The notes beneath the pieces are model-generated. The model did not search any database and was not told the origin of the DNA. It saw only the letters and a list, made by a program, of their open reading frames with translations. 64,000 nt of DNA from Phoenix dactylifera. Its lineage: Eukaryota > Streptophyta > Magnoliopsida > Arecales > Arecaceae. Positions 45,701-57,840 of this stretch are shown here, in pieces; positions within the stretch are counted from its first letter, which is position 1; each line of letters starts with the position of its first letter. Both the position numbers and the translations under genes were made by a program. The stretch lies in the NCBI RefSeq assembly GCF_009389715.1, contig NC_052409.1, positions 2,024,001 to 2,088,000 on the forward strand, in the 5' to 3' direction.

Positions 45701-48204
45701 GAGAATTAGAGTAGCTTTGGTAGATTTGTTTATATTCCAACACTATTTAACGTGTATTAGAAGAATGAACATTTGTAGTTCGATTACTCTTGACCCACTT
45801 GGCCATGTTTCTTTGGATCAAAAATATCATCATTTTACTATTTGAAATTAGAGCGCCTTGCCAGCGTTGTTCTTCCAAGTCACATCTCAAAATTCAATGT
45901 ATTGCGCTTAGCCTTACAAATTTTATATCAATCATTTAACTATTTTACATGAAATCTTTGTTAGGTTAGCCATGCTTGTAAAGTATCAGCTGAATAAAGC
46001 CCCAGGTCTTCTAACACAAATCATATTTGTAATATCATATATGAACATTCGAATAAACATTGTAAAATCCAATCCAAACTTCTTGGTGATTTGCTGAAAG
46101 GTTTTCTGCAATCATTCTAGCTGGACATCACCATCATGGTTATGCATTGAAGCACATTTTTTTTTTCCTGCTGGCTAAACTGCTTCAGAATCGATCCTTT
46201 GCTTTTGAGCCACCAGACGATTACATCTTTTTTTGATGCCATGCTTGTTTAGTAGCATGCCAGTTCTCTCCGCACACAGCACATTTTCCATATGATTCTT
46301 TGATACTTTTCAACTTTTCTTTGCCAGGGTGGTTTGTCCAGAAAGCATATATTTCACATTGCAGCAGATACGGAAGATGCCATATGTCTGATTGCAGGTT
46401 TTTATATCAAACTTAACCCAGAGTTACACTTGCAAATTACTTGAAATTTTCAAATTACGCTCTCTTGAAAGAAAAGAAAAGAAAAAAATCCTCGACCATC
46501 GACATTGCCGACGAAGTCTGCATTACCATGGCGCCGAAGGGAAAAGAGAATCGAGTGCATCAGTGATCATGATAACTAGCACCATTTTTGCAATACTCCG
46601 CAATTTTTAGCTATTGTGTTTATAGCTCATACTCAAACTCCTTTATTGTACTTAATTACTACTCTTGACAAACCATAGCAGCTTCCTTACATCTTGCATG
46701 CTACTAATATTCCAAACCATTTAGGCTCTCAAGTTAATGGGTGCACATTGGCTAAGCTCTAGAGCGAAAACTTTCCCTACTGCCGCTCACAGCAAACCCT
46801 AAGATCTCAGGTTAAGAAAAAATTACTTGAAAATAACTGTTAGCTCAGCTGAGTTGTATCCTTCTCTAAGTTAAGAAAGGTCTCAGGCTCAAATCTTAAT
46901 GATGAATAACCACCATATTTGACAATAACACCATTCACAGCCAACGGGAGGGGAAAAAATAATCTAACTCCAATGTTTTCATTTTTCAGAGTATAGTATC
47001 TGTCTTTCATAGTATAATATATGTCCAAGAGCTCAACCTAGTGCAATTACTAGGTAAATTAGATGAAGAGCGTTGGATAAGATTCAATACCCCCTTTTAT
47101 CACTCCAAACCTAGCCCCACTTTGGAATAGTGCAGTAACAGCAAAGTGTGTCTGAATTTATTCCATCTCGATGGAGCGGTCTTAGCCGATATGAAACTAC
47201 AAATATGTCCGCACAAGTTTTTACATAATTATGAGATCTAGTTTGCTCTAATATTATTTTAAAATTTTACTGAAGCATCAGAATGTATTATTTGATTTTT
47301 TTTGTTTTATATAAATAGACAGGCATGACTGCTTTCGGTCAGCATCTTTGTGTGATGGGAACAAACGCCAGCATATACGTCTACTTTTTGACATTAAAAC
47401 TTGGACGAAACAAGCCGGGGGCTGGATTTTTGGATACTTAACAGCTCTTACAGGCTGGTTTCTCGATTAAAAAACAACGTCCTCTTTGTACTTAGAATAA
47501 CAAAGCAAGCAAGGCAACGTCGGCAAGGGTCGGTCGCCAAAAGGCTTTTCTTTTTTTTCAGCATCACCGTCTTAGTTCCCTCCCCATCGCCGGAAGCCTA
47601 TCCTTCTGGTTGTTTTCTACTGAAGGAATCCGAATCCAAAGAACAGGCCTTTCGCCACGCTTCTAGTTCTTTGACCACACCCTCCTGCCGGCAGATGCCG
47701 ACCCGTCCATTTGTCCGACAGCAGCCATCTCACCAAACCTGAAAATCTTACTCCGCGGATCTAAAACTCAACACTGTGTCTATCCCTTTGTTAAAAAGCA
47801 TAGCCATTCTGCATCATATCACCACCCACTAAGGTCAGGATTCGCAAATCTAAGAGCAAATCTTTGAACTCAGGTGGGTAAAGCAAAAGTTGACACCAAA
47901 AAAAAAGTCTTCCCGCGGCCCACACAAGAATGACGGAAAAGAATGGATTAGGAATGTATGCATGAGATAAAGTTGGAGATATGGTCCAAACTTCTAGATA
48001 AAGTAGTTCCGGCGGGGGGTTTTCATCTTATTTGAACTTCAGACCATGGAGCTCCAGCCCCGCATTAGATTCTTTTGCTGGCTGAACGATGAATTGGTGG
48101 TGAAAATATTAATGAAAGAGATGATGGTGATGCCAAGTGTTGATGGTGCAGGAAGCCCATGGCAAGAAGGCCAGGTGTCCTTCTATTGATCAGGAAGAAA
48201 TTGT
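42701..48204. other. Gene-poor intergenic stretch
   Basis: AT-rich DNA with no frame showing a recognisable domain or a consistent exon series on either strand. Small simple repeats occur (GAGAGA at 44257-44271, A-rich runs at 43564 and 44706). GC content rises around 47500-47740, where a frame rich in Ser and Pro appears on the plus strand, but it has no homologous feature I can name. Confidence 0.5.
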
Positions 48205-48370
48205 ACCTTGCATTAGGTGCACCACGTCAGCAATGCAACGTATGAACAATTCGAGATGAGGTGAGGAGATAACAATTCAAGATGAGCCGCATAATGAATG
48301 ATGAATGAAGCCTCAAAAAAAAAAAAAAATTTGATTGGCATGATGCATTGTTGATGTGGTGTACCAAGGT
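48205..48370. mobile_element. Fold-back MITE, about 166 bp
   Basis: Left end ACCTTGCATTAGGTGCACCA continuing CGTCAGCAATGC; complement of the right end ACCTTGGTACACCACATCAA continuing CAATGC. The arms align over about 26 bp apart from a 6-bp gap, with four differences. The loop is AT-rich and ends in A15. I could not find a convincing target duplication, so the superfamily is not assigned. Confidence 0.6.
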
Positions 48371-49591
48371 ATAATTCTTGCTTGATCAGCAAGAACAAGA
48401 CCGAGAATTCGATGGTCAGAGGGAATATAATTTTGCTAAGTGGCAGTAGTACCATACGTTGGCACGTAGACTTGACCCCTGGACCCATATGCAACCCAAG
48501 AAGGATGTGGTCTACCTTCTCATTTGCAAGCAGCAAGCAAAGCACGCAAATGGGCAGTGGGCTGGCTCAAACAGCTGCCGGATGAATTGTGCTGCCAAAA
48601 ATTAGCATGCTACTTGAGGTATCACCATTAACATGGATCGTCTGATCTTTCACAGTGAAATCAGGATTCTTTGCAATTAGAGATTGAACAGGAGTGGTAA
48701 GGTCACAAATGTCCATGTATTGTAGGAGGTCATGACTAACCAGGTCCCCTATGCATTGTGCTGTCCAATGTGCTGTACTCCGTTGGAAATTTTTTTTTTT
48801 CTTTCTACAGATGGCTCATACCCTTCTAGTATAGATATATCCAAAAAAGTCAAAAATAGTGCATCACAGAGTATTCTAGGCAGTTCATTTTTTCCAACCC
48901 ATAAGGTCTCTCAAAGTGATCGGCCACGTACGAAGCCATACAATCCGCGGCCCCATTAGCCTCTCTGTAGATGTGCCCGGTTTGGAACACAATATTACCT
49001 CTCACCATGGCCCGGATGTCCCAGAGCTTACATAATAGACAAATATACGGCCATGATCAAGAGACTAGACCTTGAACTAGAGAGGGTCTAAACTCTTCAA
49101 AGAGAGCATCTTATGGAACCTAAATAACATAAATTGTGTCCCTGCGAGAAAATAGAATTCAATCTCCTTTTCAGTTACAGTTAAGACCATAGATGTAGCC
49201 CTTAAGAATCAGGTCAAGTTAAGCCCAGTCTGACAAGAAAGTAGTCAACCCAATCCCAGTTCAACTTAACCGCACTCCTGACCGCCAAAAAGTTAAATTG
49301 ACCTAGCTCTAGACTTTTCAACCAGAACGGAAATTGGGTTAAAATGGGTTAGGTCAGGTCAGATTGTGTTAAGAAATTTTGGTTTCAGCTGGGACACATA
49401 GGGAGCTTTATTGTAAAAACATGGGCTAAGTTTGAGTTTGATCGGATGAAGAGCCATAAAAAAGAATATGGATTGATAGTCTGTCAGATTAGATTCAGGT
49501 TATTTAAACTCTCAGGTCAAAATCCAGTCCGATTTAAAACTGGCTCCAGAATTTCGACGCCAACCCCAAATTGTGCATTTAATCAGGTTTA
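48371..49591. other. Intergenic, no gene seen
   Basis: Contains repeat-like words near 49180-49370 (GGTCAAGTTAAGCCCAGTC, GGTTAGGTCAGGTCAGATT) of the kind found in degenerate plant DNA transposons, without recognisable ends. No coding exon is supported. Confidence 0.4.
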
Positions 49592-49876
49592 GGGGCATGT
49601 TGGTTAGAGAGGAGTTAGATTCTGGAATAGAAATGAGAATAAGTAACTCCCATTCCAGCTGCTTGGTTAGGAGTCCCATTCTTATTCCAATTCTAAAGGG
49701 GAATGAGAATGTCTCAATCCTCAAAATTCAATCCTACCTCTCTCTTAGTATTTAAATTCCATTCTGATTCCGATTCTAGCCACGAACCAAACATATTAGA
49801 GAATATGTCAATTCCGATTTGCGTCCCAATGCATTCCAATTCTGATTCTAATTTCAGTAGCGAACCAAACGCATCC
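49592..49876. mobile_element. Tourist/Harbinger-like MITE, about 285 bp
   Basis: Left end GGGGCATGTTGGTTAG; complement of the right end GGATGCGTTTGGTTCG. Internal words such as GGAATGAGAAT, CCCATTCTTATTCCAATTC and GAACCAAACATATT are arranged as in Tourist-type MITEs. The flanking triplets are TTA and TCA, a worn match to the TWA target of Harbinger elements. Confidence 0.55.
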
Positions 49877-50461
49877 TCAATTCGAATAACCATTACCCAA
49901 GTTGGAAACTTTACTAGATAGGTGGCACTATAGGTAGCCAGAGTCTATAATGAGCTTTGACTTTTTGTGATCACCTCGAGCTCAGTTAATAACCTCCTTG
50001 CATAGCCTTTCCTCCTAGGCGAGTTCCATTTGAGATGTTTTGCTTAACCTTTCTTTCTTTAGATTTTCCAAGCGTGTTCCTGAATTGGACATGTGACACA
50101 CACATGTTCACCGCTTCTTGAACTAAAAGAAAAGCCCAAGAGAGGAGGCCCAAGTGACATGCAAAACTGGGAGACTCAGCATCGACTCGCCCGGACCAAG
50201 TACTGGATAAAAAAGCCACAATGAATAGGGCCTCACGTAGCCCAGCTTTAAAGCCTCAAAAGATCCTCCTCGTGCATTCCAAAAACAAACCGGGTCCGGC
50301 ACCCATTTGGGGTACCCAGTGGGGCGAACTTATAGACATCCCAAGGCAGTAATAGGCCCAGCCCAATCCGACCTGATGGATACTGGAAATCCTACAGAGG
50401 GAGAGAGAGAGAGATTGAGAAGCTAACCATCTATGATGTCATCCGTCTCCACGCGTGTCGA

Positions 50462-50931
50462 GTGTCTATACTGACATCTAGCGTTCTCTTTCAGGCTGCG
50501 TTTACTCCTTTATCTTGTCAAGTCTGGAACCAGAAGGAGCTAGCCACCAGAAAAGAAAACCAACCTGCCCATGAAAGAAGGAAGCGGAGGGGAGTCCTCA
50601 TGGACATCCAAGATGAAGAAGGGAGGGATTTCATTTGTGACCTCACTTCAGGAAGGTTGGAGATACATGAAGGCTACTCTCATAGGCCAGGTATTTGTGA
50701 TGTAGGAGGGTCCTCTATTTCTTATTGTCATTGAGCTTATCCCGTATTTCTTAGTATCATAGAGCTTATTTCCCTTGATAATCAGCAAGTTTTATTGTTG
50801 AATAGGTGAAGAAACTGACAGCCAAAAATGAGAAGGAAGCTAGTGAAGCAGACCTGCAGGCAGCTAAGATGCAGGTGGAAGCAGCAGATGAAGCCGAGAA
50901 CCAGAAAAAAGCAGCCGGACATGTAGCATAG
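50462..50931 (+). CDS. Candidate two-exon gene of unknown function, or fragment
   Basis: A first frame at 50462-50734 contains a hydrophilic stretch (WNQKELATRKENQPAHERRK, then MDIQDEEGRDFICDLTSG). A second frame after a TTGAATAG acceptor at 50804 reads VKKLTAKNEKEASEADLQAA and KMQVEAADEAENQKKAAG before TAG at 50929-50931. The second is a charged, Ala-rich helix and looks like real coding sequence. A phase-0 donor joining them (GAT|GTAGGA near 50701) is possible but weak. I do not recognise the family; it could be the tail of a truncated gene. Confidence 0.25.
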
Positions 50932-51779
50932 AGTGTCTTTCCTTGGACACACCTATATATGTTTAATACGTTGCTTTTCCTAAATGTAGGCACTCTTATG
51001 CATGCTATGCTGCGACTTTTGAATCAAATATAGATGATGATATGCACGCAATAGCTTTCTCATATCATCACCTCAGATGTAATTTTTTCTGCTCACAGTC
51101 AAAGGGGGGAAATCCTAATATTTCATAAGCAAGTTGACCATTCTGAAGAAAACGAGAAAAATATGATAGCGTAGCCAATACAAGTAGTTGAATACATCAT
51201 GAATCTTAATATTCTGGATTAAAGAAGAAGAAGAGGTTTTGTGACACCAAAAGTGTCTCCAGATCAGGAATCTTTTTTGATCTGATCGAGTCGTGACTTA
51301 CTAATCACCTGTGCAGCAGCATTGGTGGCATAGGGTGCATAATATTTGGTTCAGATCAGATTATCAGCCACCTTTATTTGCACCGAGCTGCTGTTTGCAA
51401 GCCAAACGGATACGGATTCAAATGAGCATACTGGCTTGCAAACGAGTTTAGTATAATGTCCTTGATCTAAGCAAGAAAGTAGGCCTGCAGATGGGCTTGG
51501 AAGGGTTGTGCCAAGGTTCATGAATCTGATCTGATTCATTTGGCAATAGATTGACAACTGAAAAATGCCTGTGTTTCATGCTAGGCATCCGGTGAGCATG
51601 ATTGGATGGCCCTCAAAAGCTTGGACATAGTATGAGAAATTAGCAACAACCACAGTCCTCAATCAAAACTTAGTGCCGAGTTTTTTAGCAAGATAGTAAT
51701 GGATTATTCTATTTGATCAGAGTATGACTAATCAGACTGAAAACCTTCTTTTGCTACTCTTAACATAAAATCAACCCAC
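50932..51779. other. Intergenic, no gene seen
   Basis: AT-rich DNA without recognisable repeats or exons. A cluster of GATCTGATC words near 51270-51290 and 51350-51360 has no clear meaning. Confidence 0.4.
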
Positions 51780-52407
51780 TGTAAACTGGCATCAACTTAC
51801 CAGCAAAGATAATTTGGGCATATGACAGATCTACTGTAGAAACCCAGGGAAAGCTTGTGCTATAGACAGGGTAGTTTAAGTCCGCACAACCAGAGGATAC
51901 AACCGCCAAGACTGTTCTAGGTTGGAAACAGTAGATGAAAATTTGCCATAATAGTGTCTTTTCTCGAATGAAGCATTTCCTGTAAGATAAATCGCCTCTA
52001 GAGGCAGCAAACGCACAAGTTCGATACAACTCGAAGAGGTTTATTAATAGAAATAAGACACTACCTCATTAATCTTCTATCCATAAGCATGGCTTCCCAA
52101 AAGAAAAAAAAAAAAAACAAGTAGAGAACAGAATAATACAAAGCATAGCATCCAATCAAGTGATTAATAACATGGTGCCTCTTAGAAAGGTGGTTATCCT
52201 TCTACGAACAATCAAAACAGCCACTGTTTGCAGAAAGGATGAGGGAAAAAAGAACATGTACACAAGCAATAAAGTATGACATAACATGATACCCTTAAAA
52301 CTGCAGGAAAGTTGACGGAGAAAGGACAAACATTCCTCTACATCTCGCCGTGCTGGAACTATGCCCTTCATGTGCAAGTAGGTACCAGCATATGCTTTTG
52401 ATAGAAC
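51780..52407 (-). CDS. Possible coding exons of an unidentified gene downstream of RPL9
   Basis: Two stretches read as protein on the minus strand. The first, 52407-52293, starts right after an AATAG acceptor and encodes VLSKAYAGTYLHMKGIVPAR then RDVEECLSFLRQLSCSFK, followed by a GTATCA donor. The second, about 52065-51780, reads ELYRTCAFAASRGDLSYRK and later LNYPVYSTSFPWVSTVDLSY and AQIIFAG before GTAAGT. The composition is protein-like and the ends look like splice sites, but I could not join the two in phase or name a family. They lie 290 bp below the RPL9 stop on the same strand, so they could also be an alternative 3' part of that transcript or a remnant. Confidence 0.25.
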
Positions 52408-52693
52408 CTATTGAGAGCAGAAAATTCATTACATATACAAAGAGCAATATTTCTCCTGCAACAAACACATCAGTATATGTTTTAAAACAAAATGATCATG
52501 TTGAGGCTGTTATCTATGATGCAGTCTGTAACAAAACATCCAAGCATAACTTTTCAGTAGGTTTATGAAGCTGTTGACTCAGTTATATATTTACAGAAAA
52601 GAGTAGTGGGATGTTGGAAGCAGATTACTTACTTCAACCAGTTTGTTTACATGACCTCCTCGAAAGAGAGAAGGATTTCGAAAGACAGTTCAC

Positions 52694-55655
52694 TTAATTT
52701 GCAAAGACATTCAATCTCACTTGGGCGGTAACTTCTGGGTGTAACTTAAGCTCAGCAACATATTCACCAGTTTCACGGATCTCTGGAAGGGTGACAATCC
52801 GTCTGTCGACATCCCTATATAAAACAATAAACTTGGACTCAAATAATTGCCAAATAAATCAATTATAACATAATATAGCTTTGTTTTCATTTTAATATCA
52901 TACCTATTTAGCTGCGCTTTGATTATGTCAACAAGATCTTGTGCAGTAACACTAACAGAAATGAAAAGGCAATGACTTTAGATGAGATTATTGTAAGTAT
53001 AGCATGTACAATTTCAGCCAGTTCTGTTGGACATAGTAAAACTCACGTTCCGAAAATTTGTTTTCCTTTACCACCTTTGCGCTTCACCTTAAAAGCTCCA
53101 ACTGTTTGGAAAATTAAAGCAAGTTGTTGTGCCTCTTCTTTTACCTGATTCACACAACTTACAAAGTTAGAATTTCATTGACATACATAAGTACATGTAC
53201 ATGTAATATTTTAATGAATAACAAATAGTGTTGTTTGAAGTAATGCGATGCCTACAGGGCCAGGATCAAGCAAAAAATAATTAAGGTAATAATTAAGTTT
53301 TCTTTATGAGCTGACTGAAATCTCAATCTATGCCTAAAATAAAATTGCTTCGCATATCAGTGCAACTTATTACCAAATAGTCAGAGAACAGAATAAAAAG
53401 AGAAGGGGAGAGGGCATTTCTGGTAGTGAAATATATGGTGAATTGAGAGTTGTGCAGATCAATACATTTTGGAGTATTATGCAGGGACTAAGTCATGTTC
53501 AGTTGCTCTAGCACGATATGTGTCGCATGAAAGAACCAAAAGTTTACCCAAAGAAAACACTGCAAAGTGGATGTATTCCTTAAGAAACACATTGGAGTCC
53601 GATCAATTTCAAAAACATGGACTTTATGGATGCTAAATGATTGATAGCTAAATGTGAATTGGAAATTGGGAAGGCTTGATTTCCCAACCACATAAAATAT
53701 TTAGAGCCAATGGATATGTGAAATGTTCGTGCAGATACATATATGTACTTGTTATGCTCTGTTTATGTTTCTTGACAACTTTAATATGAATGACAGTAAA
53801 AATATTGAAACATTGATGCCAGGAAAAGAGAGTTTAAGGAATATCAATCACAGTATGAATCAGCAATATTTCAAGATTATTGAAACAAATATTGCAAGGG
53901 TATACTAACAAGAACTGGTCCTATGTAAGGTCTGAGAAAGTAATAGCCACACAGACAGCAACTATAAAGAATATACAAAGATTTCCCACTTAATTAGTTA
54001 TCAGTTTTTAATTATCTATAACAATCTTTTGACAAATGGGACACATATATTATCTGATGTATACCCGATTTTCTTCATCGTTTTTGGACCCCTTAATGTC
54101 TTAATGTCGAACAGTCTCTCCAGATGTCTGCTTCCTTCAGACCGTACAACTGGTCGACTAAAAATTGATCCAATTTCTACCAATTATTATGATATTACGA
54201 TCAGATTGGGTACCAAAAAAAGAAATGGATTCAGGATGAAATCTGCTCTTTATGAAACGAACCCAACCTTCTATTTTAGATAGATAGATGGCAATTCTGA
54301 TTGGTCAATAAAAATCAATTTCAATGGAATTCCTTTTTTGTTTTTCTTTAGATTAGTTAAAAGTCTGATATTGCAAAAGAGAGGCTCCAAATTGGTTCAA
54401 AATCATGAAAGTATAGCGATAATCGTTATAATATCTTCTTTGGCGAAAGACGTCTCTTTTGGTCAAAATACACTCATATAGATGGAACAAGGCTTATTAA
54501 TCATTGTTACAGTTAAATGATAAGTTCAGGCATAAATTCCATTACCCGTTTTTTCTCAGCCTCAATTCTCTCCTCCTCAATCCGCATTTCCCTGAAGCGG
54601 GGAAAAGAAAATTGTTATCTAAATATTCAGTTTGTAATGGAGGACACTATCAAATATTTATGTAGAGAATGGCTTCAGGTAAAGAATGGCAAGTTTGCTT
54701 TATAAGGTACTCATAAATTCGAAGCACCATACATACTCAAAGAACATAGAAAAAATCAAATGAAATAAATATTTCATATATCAATGCATCTAATACGACA
54801 TCAATGTTCTTTCATCCCTTTTCATAATGCCATCAAAGAAGAGTACATATGCAGCCATCATGGTGAAAAGACCTGAATTTAGTAGACCCATCAAACCCTA
54901 TTTCTTTTCCCCCCTAGTATATTCACTCCATTCACCTCAACTATCTTCTAAGCAAAATGTTACCCTACACCATCCAAACACAAATTGTCATCCAAGGACA
55001 GCCTCCGAAACATCAGCATTAACTTTAAACTTAAACCATGCCCTAAAATTTCTATTTTCTACCGCTGTCAACTCTATATCACATCACCTGCGCAATAATA
55101 TAATTTGAGCATTTCCGTGATAAATTCCGCAACCGAGCAAAGTCACAAAACTAAATTTTTTCCCTGGAAATAAGGAAATGATGCTAGATAAGAGAAGCCG
55201 AGTGCTGAAATCAAATTATAGAGACCAAACACAATTGTTGGATAACAGAGAGCACAAGAGCATAAAGAGGCGAACTTGAGAAAGAGAGGAGTGACGAGCT
55301 GGGCCTTCCCCGTGGGGAAGAGGTAGTTGCGAAAGAACCCGGCCTTCACGTCCAGGAGCTGCCCCTTCTTCCCCAGCTCCAGGACGTCCTCCTTGAGAAT
55401 AATCTGGGCACAATTGGCGTCCAATTAATCGACCAAGGGCCTGCCGTCATCGAACACTAGATGGACAAACGCGAGGAGGAGAGGACGGAGTTGACTCACC
55501 TTTCGAAGCTTCTTGGCTTTCTTCTGGGCCACGATGGGCGTCGCCCTCCCCGTGTCCGTGGGGTTGGGGCTCTCGCGACGAAGGCTTCCGCCCAATGACC
55601 GCGGCCACGAGCAGCAGGAAGAGCTCCAGGATAGTACGGCTGATGTCGACGCCAT
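52694..55655 (-). CDS. RPL9: Plastid ribosomal protein bL9c, with one-base frame disruption in the last exon
   Basis: Six exons on the minus strand: 55655-55500, 55403-55276, 54591-54546, 53144-53047, 52951-52904 and 52815-52694, all GT-AG. The first encodes a Ser-rich transit peptide ([20 protein letters not shown]) ending in QKKAKKLRK. The next give [19 protein letters not shown] and [20 protein letters not shown] (bL9 N-domain), an acidic-basic linker helix ([11 protein letters not shown]), then [20 protein letters not shown] and [15 protein letters not shown], and finally [20 protein letters not shown] (bL9 C-domain), about 198 aa when read as the family. bL9c is a 50S subunit protein of the chloroplast ribosome and is nuclear-encoded. 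The last exon has one extra base in a C-run at 52799-52801 (plus strand), so the frame as given shifts and stops early. Confidence 0.9.
53145..54545 (-). other. RPL9 intron 3 (1.4 kb)
   Basis: The largest intron of the L9 gene. It has ordinary AT-rich sequence, with a stretch at 54020-54480 whose base composition and phrase-like open frames feel organellar, although I could not match it to a plastid or mitochondrial gene. No target duplication was recognised. Confidence 0.5.
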
Positions 55656-56037
55656 CGCTGCCGGCTCCCGTGCGGCCTCCTCTTCTGTTTTTTTATCCGT
55701 CTCCCCTCGCCCTCGTTCCTTATCTCGTTCCGGTTTAGGACTTGGACTTCTTGGGCCGAATTTGGGCTTCTAAATACTGCAATGGAGGCAAGGAACTATG
55801 TGTTTGACATGGTCTCCCCTGGGGCTCCGCTTGCTCTCTCAAAAGGCCTGATTGAACAAAGTATGTCAATGTGGACACTTTGGCGACTTACACTGCTTAA
55901 CATATATGGCTGGTCACACTTAGGTAGCTCGGGGTATTTGGAGCTCTACATTTATTCTTGTAGCGTCACGGATAGTATTCTTCACCTAGGAGCCTCCACC
56001 CTCGAACTTTCATAAAGTCAATTTCGACATATGAGTG
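55656..56037. other. Upstream region of RPL9
   Basis: GC-rich just above the RPL9 ATG, with CCTCGCCCTCGTTCC and CGTTCCGG words that fit a promoter of a housekeeping plastid-protein gene read on the minus strand. No TATA box is obvious. The frames on the plus strand (from 55513 and 55782) have no recognised domain. Confidence 0.35.
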
Positions 56038-56395
56038 CTAGATAGTGGCAGGAAGGATGGTGCAAGCTTCGTCATCAGAGCGCCGGACTCCAGGATGGTG
56101 TTGCTGGTGGGTGCCGGATCTTTGATATCTCTGTTCTGGGGGCAGAGCTGAGGGTAGCTTGGGCTGATCTGTGTCAAGCCCGACGTATTTTGCGAGCCAA
56201 CGCAATCCAGCTCGAGGATGACTTGGCGATGGTGATTGGCCGGATCCAGGAGTCACCGGTGGCATGGTTTGGTGCCACTCCTTACTCCGGAATATGCGGG
56301 CCATGGTTGGTGGAGATGTTACTTTTCAAGCTAAGCATGTATATAGAGAGGCCAATGGAGCTGCGGATTGAGTGGCCCGTATGTGGCTGACCACT
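56038..56395 (+). pseudogene. LINE-type RNase H domain remnant
   Basis: With one frame change near 56095 the plus strand reads GASFVIRAPDSRMV, then GGCRIFDISVLGAELRVAWA, then RRILRANAIQLEDDLAMVIG. This is the plant RNase H-like module found at the end of non-LTR reverse-transcriptase frames (G-F-(I/V)-I-R-(D/A), then A-E-L-R-A-A-W, then L-E-x-D). The usual following PIL-DI block is present but worn. No reverse transcriptase or poly-A tail is visible, so it is a short, dead piece. Confidence 0.65.
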
Positions 56396-57279
56396 CTGAA
56401 GAGGCTCGATGGGTTAGTGAAGGAGAGTTGTCTAGAGTATTCCGTGATTTATTATATTTTAATTTTTTTAGATATATCCATACTAGAAGTATATGAGTTA
56501 TCCGTTGTAGTAATATATATATATATATATATATATATTGCATGAAGGCTAATTGAGCTTGGAAGGCAAATTGGTCTTGGAAGCTCAATTTACTTCCGGT
56601 TGCAAGGACTATAGACTCAGGCTAAGCTTGAGAGCTGATTTGTTTTCATGGTTGATGAGGCAACCCCAAACAATAGCTATAACCAGGTTAGGCTTGAGTT
56701 CAAGTCAAGTTAGAACTTCCCTTTGACATGACCAGGCCAGGTCAGGGCGATTTGAAAGTATGGTGAAATTGGTGTTGATTTTGTGACATGTTAGGTTCCC
56801 AGAAGGCTGTATTTTTGAGAGGAGCTGCCATGGCTAAATTAACCGAGTCATTTGACACATGATGAGAACCGTTATCATGGTCACATGCAGCTAACTTTCG
56901 TACTAGAATCCTATGTTCCTTTTCACGTTATTGCTTTTGGCAAAAGCATTTAACATTAGTTTTAGGACTACTGTGCAATCATAACGTTGATTCAGCTTAA
57001 TACTCATTTTTATTTTGCTTGAATGCATTTCTACGTGGTCCTTGCTGCATGGTAGGCCATAAGTTTTAGTCCCTAGCTACAGATATTGGATGCTTTCATA
57101 ACAACAATGGTTCATTGGGTTGACAAAACGGTAGCTGGACAAATATGGACACGGATTTTTGAAATTTCAAAACATCAGTCATCTTGTTGATGAATGATCG
57201 AGATTGAGATGAATCGAGATATCAATTCATTTTAACCAACATGAAAGAAATTCCGTCACCTCTAGATGGTAAACATGTT
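56396..57279. other. Intergenic, with a (TA)n run
   Basis: Holds an AT dinucleotide run at 56512-56539 and no coding signal. Sequence near 56640-56760 has CAGGTTAGGCTTGAGTTCAA words like those in the outer hAT element at 21284, which hints at another decayed element without readable ends. Confidence 0.4.
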
Positions 57280-57840
57280 GGATGATGGTTGATATGCATA
57301 TTTGAAATTGGTTATGTGTACATCTTAAATAAATGATGCACCGGAAACTAATATACACATTTTTGTATACACATGTTTTCAGAAGGCGATGCTTAGATTA
57401 TTTCTTAAATAATATCGAATACAAGATGATACACATATTATAAACTTTTAATGTGCAAATTGTGAATGTTTCTGAACCTTCTGAGTGGTAAATACTCAGA
57501 GGTACGATGCTAACTAATTATGCTAATAGTCACCAGCAATGATGCATAAATTTGAAATTACAATTTATACAAGCTCAATTTCAGGTGCACATATTTTAGA
57601 TGAGTGATGCACTCATACATAACAACTGATGCAAATACTATAAAATATTAAAAAGTTATAAATACATAAGATAAATAATTGGTGCACATATTTTAAATTG
57701 GTGATGCATACATCTTAAATAGTTGATGCGTATGAATCTGATGCACATGTTTTAAAAAGATAATGATATATTATAAATTATTGATACACACATTTGAAAT
57801 GAGCAATTCGCACATGCTCAATCATCATGCATATGCTTTA
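57280..57840 (+). repeat. Field of degenerate short repeats built on GATGCACATATTTTAAA
   Basis: Variants of the 17-base word, for example GTGCACATATTTTAGATGAG, GTGCACATATTTTAAATTGG, GATGCATACATCTTAAATAG, GATGCACATGTTTTAAAAAG and GATACACACATTTGAAATGA, recur about ten times with spacings around 20-35 bp, densest at 57580-57800. It is not a strict tandem array; it may be an eroded minisatellite. Confidence 0.6.

Noticed and set aside
54020-54480. Possible plastid or mitochondrial DNA insertion in RPL9 intron 3
   Set aside because: The composition feels organellar, but no plastid or mitochondrial gene could be named and no edges were found. A search against the plastome would decide.
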